Shown: one piece after another, positions 1-5,140 of the stretch
Numbering within the stretch: position 1 is the first letter of the stretch
How the letters are laid out: the number at the start of each line of letters is the position of its first letter
Origin: Gammaproteobacteria bacterium
GTDB taxonomy: Bacteria > Pseudomonadota > Gammaproteobacteria > Chromatiales > Chromatiaceae
Assembly (NCBI GenBank): GCA_006227775.1
Contig: SBFV01000067.1
Coordinates: forward strand, 1-5,140
Direction: 5' to 3'
Length of the DNA: 5,140 bases
Notes under the pieces: model-generated
The model's input: the letters and a program-made list of their open reading frames with translations, nothing else
The model's database searches: none
Told to the model about the DNA's origin: nothing
Translations under genes and position numbers: made by a program

Positions 1-201
1 GGCGGAGATGCCCCGGTAACTTGGACCGCCACTCACTCATCAGAATCAGGGTGCATTGCACGGTCTCGACCCGGATGGGCGCCCGAATAGGCCGATGCTC
101 CGCCAAATGATCAGATTGCGGGTGAAGTGGGAACTAGCACCCCATCCGCGAGTCTCGATGAGGCGTACGCCAAGTATCCGGGCACCCCAGAAACTGCCGT
201 A

Positions 202-233
202 TGGCCTGGATGGTGTCTAAGGTTGGCCTGGAT
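202..233. repeat. Short direct repeat, two helical turns apart
   Basis: TGGCCTGGAT occurs at 202-211 and again at 224-233, a start-to-start distance of 22 bases (about two DNA turns). Its 8-base core TGGCCTGG also appears inverted at 324-331. The location, some 35-65 bases upstream of a GATAAT hexamer, would suit an activator binding site, but the core also occurs inside coding sequence (near 3433), so chance in G+C-rich DNA is a real alternative. Confidence 0.3.
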
Positions 234-267
234 CTGTTTCCCGCTTTCAGTATCCCGGGGTGGCGAC

Positions 268-273
268 GATAAT
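268..273 (+). promoter_or_regulatory. Possible -10 promoter element
   Basis: GATAAT matches five of six positions of the sigma-70 -10 consensus and is the best such hexamer upstream of the large gene. The hexamer 17 bases further upstream (TTTCAG, 245-250) is a poor -35 match, so the promoter, if real, would be weak or activator-dependent. Transcription from here would start near 280 and leave a leader of about 150 bases containing the 293-312 hairpin. Confidence 0.22.
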
Positions 274-292
274 AGCCTCCCAAACCAGGTAG

Positions 293-320
293 ATTCCCCG
301 CTGCCGGGGAATGGATCCCC
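293..320 (+). promoter_or_regulatory. Leader hairpin with a competing alternative stem
   Basis: ATTCCCCG at 293-300 is followed by the loop CTGC and the exact reverse complement CGGGGAAT at 305-312, a perfect 8-base-pair stem with a 4-base loop. The GGGGA at 306-310 can instead pair with TCCCC at 316-320 across a 5-base loop, so the two stems exclude each other. No T-run follows, so this is not an intrinsic terminator. It lies about 110-140 bases before the start codon of the synthase gene. No known riboswitch class is recognised. Confidence 0.4.
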
Positions 321-432
321 AACCCAGGCCAGTTACCCGCCGTGCCAGGGAGGGTCGGGAAGTCAGCAACTGTCTGCTTCACCGCAGAAACCATCCATAT
401 TACAGAGACCCCAGTCACATGGGGCGGTCACC

Positions 433-3400
433 ATGTCAAAACCCAGTCTCGCAGACGATCAGCCCAGAAAGCAAGAGAACGCCGCCGCGGACGGCGAGTC
501 CTTTGTCTTTCTGGATCGCCAGGGTAAACGCTGGCCCCGGTTCAAGCGTTACCTCCTGGTGCTGGGGGGGGTGGCGACCCTGGCGCTGGTGCTCTTCATC
601 CAGACCCTGATGGTCCCCTCCAGCCTCAGCTTGCCGCCAGCGGCGGAGGGGATCAAGACCCGGCTGATGGCCTCACCGGCGGGCGGTTTGGGCGCCGAGG
701 CGGCGGTGAAACCGGTATGGCTGGATTTCGCCAGGAACGGCATGGGACAGGTTGCCATGGCCCCCGCAACCGCCGCCCCGAAGGGTGCCCCGTCCTCCTC
801 AGCGGGCGGCGAGATCCGCCTAGGCTTTATCGAGAACTGGGACCCGGCTGGCCTCACCTCCCTCAAGGCCAACGCCGGGCACCTGACTCATCTGGCCCCC
901 GACTGGCTTTATCTGGAGGGTGGCGAGGGGGACCTCCGCGTCACCGCCAGCGAGGCGGTGGTGGATCTGGCGGGGGAGGCGGGGTTGGCCCTGGTACCCC
1001 TGCTACGCAACCTGGATGCCAACGACACCTGGCAACCCGAGGTGATCGAGAACCTGCTCTCGGGTCCCCAGGCCCTGACCCGCCAGGAACGGCTGACGAC
1101 CAACCTGGTGACGACCCTCAAGGACCTGGATGCCCGGGGCGTCCTCGTCGACTGGCAACAGATCGACCCCTTTTTCAAGGATACCCTGACCGCCTTTCTC
1201 GGCCGGCTGGCCACCAGCCTGCACGCGGAGGGCCTGGAGCTATGGCTCAGCGTCCCGGCGCGCCGCCAGCTCGTCCTGCTGGACCTGGCGGACCTGGCCC
1301 CGCTCGTGGACCGCTTCGTCGCCAATCTTTACGACGAGAACGCCGAGCTGGACCCGCCGGGGCCGGTAGCCTCCCAGGCCTTTTTCGCTGGCTGGCTCGA
1401 TACGCTGGTCAAGGGCTATGGCCGCCCCGACCAGTGGATCGTCGGCCTCGGCGCCTATGGTTATGACTGGCGGGCGGGGGACACCGAGGCCAGTCTGATC
1501 AGTTTCGAGGACGCCATGGCCCGGGCGGGGCGTTCGGGACAGCGGGACCTGGCCTTCGACCCCCAGGCCCTCAATCCCGGGTTCAGCTACCAGGATCAGG
1601 CCGCGGTGCACCAAGTCTGGTTCCTGGACGCCGTCACCTTCCTCAATCAACTGACGGCGACCCGGATGCGCCAGGCGGGCGGGGTCGCCATCTTCCGGCT
1701 GGGTACGGAGGACCCGGACATCTGGTCCCTGTTGAGCCGCGACCCGAACCGACCCCTGGGATGGGCGGAACTGGCCCAGCTCGAAACCCTCAGTCCTGGG
1801 GAGGCCATGGCCCATGTCGGCCAGGGCAGCCTGCTGCACTTGGACGATCAGCGCGGCGAGGGACGGCGGCGCGTTACCCTGGGTCAGGGTCCCGCGGGGC
1901 AGCCCCAGGCCAGTGCCCGCTACGAGCAGTTCCCCGGTTATCTGACCCTGGTCCACGAGGGGGCCGGCCCCCCCGACGCCGTCGCCATCACCTTCGACGA
2001 CGGTCCGGACCCGGACTGGACCCCTGCCCTGCTCGACATCCTCAAGGCCGAGGGGGTGAAGGCCACCTTCTTCCTCATCGGCGCTAATATGGAGCAGCAC
2101 CCGGATCTGGTGCGCCGCATCGTCCGGGAGGGGCACCTGATCGGCGTCCACACCTACACCCATCCCAATATCGCCGAGGTGTCGGAGGAGCGGGCGCGCC
2201 TGGAGCTCAACGCCACCCAGCGGCTGATCGAGTCCCTCACCGGCCAGTCCACCATCCTCTTCCGCCCGCCCTACAACGCCGATTACAACCCCTATACTCC
2301 CGAGGAGCTGGTCCCTATCCACATCGCCCAGCAAATGGGCTATCTGACGGTGACCATGGACATCGACCTCCAGGACTGGGAGCAGCCCGGGGTGGAGACC
2401 ATGCTGGACCGGGTGCGTATTGGGCGTCATCACGGCGGCAGCGTGATCCTGCTCCATGACGCCGGCGGTGATCGTTCCCAGACCGTCGAGGCCCTGCCGG
2501 AGATCATCCGTTACCTGCGCGCCCGGGGGGACAATATCCTGCCCCTGCCGGAGCTGCTGGGTATTCCCGCCGCCCAGCTCATGCCCGCGTTGCCCCCCCA
2601 GCAACAGCCCCTGCTGCGCCTGATCAGCGACACGGGCTTCGACGCCATCTACGCCATCGGCAATTTCCTCTGGGCCCTGCTGATCCTGGCCACCGCTCTG
2701 ACCCTGGCCAAGACCCTGATCGTGATCACCCTGGCCCTGCGCGGCCGGCGCGCCCAGCGCCAGGCCCTGGCCGCCAGCGCCTGGCCCCCCGATCGCGATC
2801 CGGCCGGCGACTGTCCGCCCGCCCTGTGCCCCCCGGTGTCGGTGCTGATCGCCGCCTATAACGAGGCCAAGGTCATCCGCCAGACCCTCAGGTCCGTCCT
2901 CGACACCCGCTACCCCGGCCCCCTGGAGGTGATCCTGGTCGACGACGGTTCCCGGGATGGTACCGGGGACATCGTCGCCGCCCTGGCCCGGGAGGATGAC
3001 CGCATCCGCCTGCTGCGCCAGCCCAACCGTGGCAAGGCGCGGGCCCTGAGCCGTGGCCTGGAGGAGGTCCGCCATGGCATTGTCGTCAGCCTGGATGCCG
3101 ACACCCAGTTCCAGCCCGATACCATCACCGAGCTGGTGCGGCCCTTCACCGATCCGCGGGTGGGGGCCGTCTCCGGCCGGGCGCGGGTGGGTAACCTGGC
3201 GAGCCTCTTCGGTCGCTTTCAGGCCCTGGAATACTCCTGCGGTTTCAATCTCGACCGCCGCGCCTACGATCACTGGAACTGCATCACCGTGGTCCCCGGA
3301 GCGGTGAGCGCGTTCCGCCGGGAGGCGATCCGCGCCGCCGGCGGCATCAGTACCGACACCCTGGCGGAGGACACGGACCTGACCCTGAGCCTGCACCGCC

Positions 3401-3924
3401 AGGGCTACCGCATCCGCTACGCCCCCCGGGCGGTGGCCTGGACCGAGGCGCCGGAGACGGCGCGCACCTTCGCCCGTCAGCGTTTCCGCTGGGCCTTCGG
3501 CACCCTCCAGTGCCTGTGGAAACACCGCGATCTGCTCTTCAACCGGCGCCATGGCGCCCTGGGCTGGTTCAGCCTGCCCAATGCCTGGTTCTTCAACTTC
3601 GTCCTGGTGGCCATCGGTCTGCTGGTGGACGTCGTCCTCCTGGCGGCCCTGATCCTCAATCCCACCAACGGCCTGCTGTATGCCTACTTTTTCACCTTCA
3701 TCGCCGCCGATATGCTGCTGGCGGCGGTGGCCTACGGGATCGAGCGAGAGCCCCTGCGCCAGGTGTGGCTGATCCTGCCGATGCGTTTCATCTACCGGCC
3801 GGTATTCAATTACGCCGTCGCCAAGGCCATCCTCAAGGCCCTCAAGGGCGTCTGGGTGGGCTGGGGCAAGCTGGACCGTACCGCCTCCGTCGCCCCCGGC
3901 CTGCCAGCGGGGGGGAGAGGATGA
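433..3924 (+). CDS. Trimodular GH18-like / NodB deacetylase / GT2 polysaccharide synthase
   Basis: Inner-membrane protein of about 1163 residues, predicted to polymerise and deacetylate an extracellular polysaccharide. After a basic N-terminus, residues about 41-62 form a membrane anchor. Residues about 127-440 are a GH18-like barrel (strand motifs LGFIENW, LWLSVPA, ANLYDEN, GLGAYGYDW, FRLGTEDPDIW), but the catalytic position reads VDWQQ, with Gln242 where the family has Glu. Residues about 515-710 are a NodB deacetylase with all motifs intact: TFDDGPD at 520-526, metal ligands Asp523, His573 and His577, RPPYN at 611-615, Asp648-Trp649 and LLHD ending at 676. A hydrophobic segment at about 738-769, followed by arginines, returns the chain to the cytoplasm. 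The GT2 domain (about 800-1025) has DDGS at 837-840, DAD at 888-890, ED at 979-980 and QRFRW at 1016-1020, as in processive PgaC/IcaA/hyaluronan-type synthases; further membrane helices lie at about 1052-1077, 1080-1103 and 1108-1139. The ATG at 433 is preferred over the upstream GTG at 127 because it sits just before the membrane anchor, follows a GGGGCGG stretch, and marks where coding-like codon usage begins. I recall the GH18-NodB-GT2 order from other bacteria, so the architecture is not unique. The exact sugar is unknown; a GlcNAc-like polymer is inferred. Confidence 0.9.
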   Translation: MSKPSLADDQPRKQENAAADGESFVFLDRQGKRWPRFKRYLLVLGGVATLALVLFIQTLMVPSSLSLPPAAEGIKTRLMASPAGGLGAEAAVKPVWLDFARNGMGQVAMAPATAAPKGAPSSSAGGEIRLGFIENWDPAGLTSLKANAGHLTHLAPDWLYLEGGEGDLRVTASEAVVDLAGEAGLALVPLLRNLDANDTWQPEVIENLLSGPQALTRQERLTTNLVTTLKDLDARGVLVDWQQIDPFFKDTLTAFLGRLATSLHAEGLELWLSVPARRQLVLLDLADLAPLVDRFVANLYDENAELDPPGPVASQAFFAGWLDTLVKGYGRPDQWIVGLGAYGYDWRAGDTEASLISFEDAMARAGRSGQRDLAFDPQALNPGFSYQDQAAVHQVWFLDAVTFLNQLTATRMRQAGGVAIFRLGTEDPDIWSLLSRDPNRPLGWAELAQLETLSPGEAMAHVGQGSLLHLDDQRGEGRRRVTLGQGPAGQPQASARYEQFPGYLTLVHEGAGPPDAVAITFDDGPDPDWTPALLDILKAEGVKATFFLIGANMEQHPDLVRRIVREGHLIGVHTYTHPNIAEVSEERARLELNATQRLIESLTGQSTILFRPPYNADYNPYTPEELVPIHIAQQMGYLTVTMDIDLQDWEQPGVETMLDRVRIGRHHGGSVILLHDAGGDRSQTVEALPEIIRYLRARGDNILPLPELLGIPAAQLMPALPPQQQPLLRLISDTGFDAIYAIGNFLWALLILATALTLAKTLIVITLALRGRRAQRQALAASAWPPDRDPAGDCPPALCPPVSVLIAAYNEAKVIRQTLRSVLDTRYPGPLEVILVDDGSRDGTGDIVAALAREDDRIRLLRQPNRGKARALSRGLEEVRHGIVVSLDADTQFQPDTITELVRPFTDPRVGAVSGRARVGNLASLFGRFQALEYSCGFNLDRRAYDHWNCITVVPGAVSAFRREAIRAAGGISTDTLAEDTDLTLSLHRQGYRIRYAPRAVAWTEAPETARTFARQRFRWAFGTLQCLWKHRDLLFNRRHGALGWFSLPNAWFFNFVLVAIGLLVDVVLLAALILNPTNGLLYAYFFTFIAADMLLAAVAYGIEREPLRQVWLILPMRFIYRPVFNYAVAKAILKALKGVWVGWGKLDRTASVAPGLPAGGRG
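3909..3924 (+). promoter_or_regulatory. Gene junction: G-tract, purine-rich SD-like stretch and ATGA overlap
   Basis: The synthase ends in a seven-G run (3909-3915) followed by AGAGG and the ATGA tetranucleotide, in which TGA (3922-3924) stops the synthase and ATG (3921-3923) opens the frame of the downstream hydrolase. GGAG at 3914-3917 could serve as a Shine-Dalgarno sequence, though it is only three bases from this ATG. Such an overlap usually signals translational coupling within one operon, whichever downstream start codon is finally used. Confidence 0.5.
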
Positions 3925-4001
3925 GGCCGTCGTCGTCATGCCGCTGGCGGGCGAGAATGACACGGGTGCTGTCTTTACCGCGCGGAAGGAGGATGAGGCC
4001 G
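3917..4001 (+). repeat. 13-base direct repeat covering two in-frame start codons
   Basis: GAGGATGAGGCCG occurs at 3917-3929 and 3989-4001, exactly 72 bases (24 codons) apart, each copy centred on an ATG in the frame of the GH26-like gene. Purine-rich Shine-Dalgarno-like bases precede both (GGGGGAGAGG and GGAAGGAGG). The second copy starts a compact lipoprotein signal peptide. The 24 codons between them include several codons unusual here (AGG, AGA, TTA, TCA, GGA), which argues that this spacer is poorly or not translated. Confidence 0.5.
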
Positions 4002-5140
4002 GTGACCTTATTACCGCCCTGGGCATGGGCTCTGGTCCTTTGCCTGTCGCTTGCCACGGCCTGCGGCCGGGTGGAGGAGGAGACGGAGGCCCGGCGGGTG
4101 GCGGCGGAGCCCGTCCCCGCCGGGCCCCTGGAGCTGGTCTTCCCCGCGGGGGGTGCCTATACCGGCGCCTATGTGGATTTCGGCGAGGGTGAGGACGATG
4201 TCACCTACGATGCCATCGCCGACTTCGAACGGATGACCGGCAAGCACCTCGCCTTGGTCGCCTTCGGCAGCTTCTGGGGGGAGCAGGCCTTTCCCGACAA
4301 GCAGGCGCGCATCATCGCGGCCTACGGGGCGGTGCCCCTGATCTTCTGGTCACCCTGGGACCGGCCCTATATGGAAAACCGGGGGCCGGATCGCTTCAAC
4401 GTCCCCGCCATCCTGGCCGGAACCTGGGACGACTATATCGACCGCTGGGCCGATGGCGCCAAGGCTTACGGCAAGCCGCTGCTCGTTACCTGGGGCCTGG
4501 AGGCCAACGGGAGCTGGTTCCCCTGGTCCGGCGTCTTCTATGGCGGGGGGGAGATCATCGGCGCGGAGAACGGCCGTACCCTCTACGCTGGCCCTGAACG
4601 GGTGAAGCAGGCCAACCGCTACGTCATCGACCGGGTCCGCGCCCGGGGGGCCGACAATATCCTCTGGGGTTACCACGCCAACAACGCCTCCCTGCCCAAG
4701 GGCACCGACTGGAACAGCATCGCCGCCTACTACCCGGGCGATGCCTACGCCGACTGGCTGGGCCTGAGCGTCTACGGCAAGATCCAGCGCTTCGACGGCT
4801 GGCCCTCCTTCCACGATGTCATGGAGGACGCCTACTCCGAGCTGCACCGCATCAATCCCGCGAAGCCCATGATCCTGGCCGAATGGGGCGTGGGTGAGTT
4901 TCCGCCCGACGACAAGGCGGACTTCATCCGCACCGCCCTCGCCTCCCTCAAGGACCAGTACCGGCTGTTCCGCGCCGCCGTCTTCTGGCACGAACGCTGG
5001 GAGACCGAGGAGGGCACCTTCTCCAATCTGCGCGTCAACTCCTCTCCCGAGTCCCTGGCCGCCTATCGCGAGGGGGTGGCCGACCCCTGGTGGCTGGACA
5101 AGCCGCTGTTTAGGCCCAAAGGGGCGGCCGCTTCATCCCC
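3993..5140 (+). CDS. GH26-like glycoside hydrolase lipoprotein (3' end outside window)
   Basis: Partial gene, open to the window edge; at least 382 residues from ATG 3993. Predicted secreted lipoprotein that cleaves beta-linked polysaccharide (GH26 is best known for beta-mannanases and related beta-glycanases). From this start there is a short basic n-region, a hydrophobic stretch and ATAC with Cys24 as the lipidated residue; Gly follows the Cys, so outer-membrane sorting is likely. The barrel carries GH26 landmarks: LIFWSPWDRP, GLEANGSWFPW with acid/base Glu170, YYPGDAYADWLGLSVYG, and LAEWGVGE with nucleophile Glu297. The 127-residue gap between the two glutamates suits the family. The His that commonly precedes the acid/base Glu is Leu here. 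Alternative starts are ATG 3921 (ATGA overlap with the synthase stop, adding 24 residues) and ATG 3957; 3993 is preferred for the compact signal peptide and because the codons of 3925-3992 are atypical, although its best Shine-Dalgarno (AAGGAGG) lies very close. The visible C-terminal end becomes Ala/Ser/Pro-rich, perhaps a linker to something beyond the window. Its position directly after the synthase suggests a role in trimming or releasing that polymer. Confidence 0.82.
   Translation, partial: MRPVTLLPPWAWALVLCLSLATACGRVEEETEARRVAAEPVPAGPLELVFPAGGAYTGAYVDFGEGEDDVTYDAIADFERMTGKHLALVAFGSFWGEQAFPDKQARIIAAYGAVPLIFWSPWDRPYMENRGPDRFNVPAILAGTWDDYIDRWADGAKAYGKPLLVTWGLEANGSWFPWSGVFYGGGEIIGAENGRTLYAGPERVKQANRYVIDRVRARGADNILWGYHANNASLPKGTDWNSIAAYYPGDAYADWLGLSVYGKIQRFDGWPSFHDVMEDAYSELHRINPAKPMILAEWGVGEFPPDDKADFIRTALASLKDQYRLFRAAVFWHERWETEEGTFSNLRVNSSPESLAAYREGVADPWWLDKPLFRPKGAAASS

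Larger units (their letters stand above)
1..432. other. Upstream intergenic region without a convincing gene
   Basis: No reading frame here looks coding. Open frames exist on both strands (for example a minus-strand frame over about 134-418 and a plus-strand GTG-initiated extension from 127 into the large gene), but their translations are rich in proline, glycine and serine, show no recognisable family motif, and lack the strong G/C third-position preference seen after 433. The base composition is visibly less G+C-rich than the genes. The stretch contains an 11-base near-palindrome at 51-61, a 10-base direct repeat at 202-211 and 224-233, a GATAAT hexamer at 268-273 and a perfect 8-base-pair hairpin at 293-312. 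The most economical reading is promoter and 5' leader for the polysaccharide gene, with the end of some unrelated region further left. I see no tRNA, rRNA or CRISPR structure in it. Confidence 0.6.

Noticed and set aside
223..240. Sigma-54 promoter (TTGGCCTGGATCTGTT)
   Set aside because: The -24 half is partly right, but the -12 half lacks the GC dinucleotide at the required position.
293..312. Intrinsic terminator
   Set aside because: The stem is strong but is followed by GGATCCCC rather than a T-run.
240..400. Possible cyclic-di-GMP (GEMM) or cobalamin riboswitch, suggested by fragments such as GACGATAATAGCCTCC and GGGAAGTCAGCAACTG
   Set aside because: The conserved cores (GGGCAAACC with GAAA-type loop for GEMM; the B12 box for cobalamin) are absent; only scattered short similarities remain. 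A covariance-model search would decide.
134..418. Minus-strand open frame of 94 residues in the upstream region
   Set aside because: No recognisable family, no clear ribosome binding site, and composition typical of random open frames.
127..432. N-terminal extension of the synthase from a GTG at 127
   Set aside because: The added 102 residues are low in coding character, match no domain, and would place about 140 residues before the membrane anchor. ATG 433 fits the anchor position and the change in codon usage.
1240..4026. Very long minus-strand open frame (about 928 residues) opposite the synthase
   Set aside because: It mirrors the G/C-third-position bias of the plus-strand gene, its translation is Gly/Gln/Asp-rich without any motif, and the plus strand has intact catalytic motifs over the same stretch.
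4350..4991. Minus-strand open frame opposite the hydrolase
   Set aside because: Shadow of the GH26-like gene, whose plus-strand frame has conserved catalytic motifs.

Overview
The window looks like chromosomal DNA from a high-G+C Gram-negative bacterium, most likely a proteobacterium. The coding stretches strongly prefer G or C at third codon positions. The first gene is an inner-membrane synthase of the PgaC/IcaA type with periplasmic domains, and the second carries a lipoprotein signal. I cannot name a genus from sequence alone.

Layout: positions 1-432 hold no convincing gene. This stretch is visibly less G+C-rich than the rest and contains inverted and direct repeats, a possible -10 element and a hairpin leader. 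Positions 433-3924 encode one very large protein of about 1163 residues with three enzyme modules: an N-terminal membrane anchor, a GH18-like domain, a NodB-type polysaccharide deacetylase, a membrane segment, a family 2 processive glycosyltransferase, and C-terminal membrane helices. From about 3993 (alternative start 3921, overlapping the previous stop as ATGA) to the window end runs a second gene, cut off by the window edge, for a GH26-like glycoside hydrolase lipoprotein.

How they may work together (inference): the glycosyltransferase would polymerise and export a beta-linked polysaccharide from the cytoplasmic face. The deacetylase, on the periplasmic side of the same polypeptide, would remove acetyl groups from the emerging chain. 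The GH18-like domain may bind or process the chain, but its catalytic glutamate appears to be a glutamine. The GH26 lipoprotein would trim or clear polymer in the periplasm or at the outer membrane. This resembles a compressed version of the PgaB/PgaC poly-N-acetylglucosamine machinery, with synthase and deacetylase fused and a separate hydrolase encoded directly downstream.

The most notable points are the lost GH18 catalytic acid, the pairing of an apparently GlcNAc-type synthase/deacetylase with a GH26 (usually mannan- or glucan-type) hydrolase, the duplicated translation start at the junction of the two genes, and two mutually exclusive hairpins in the leader.
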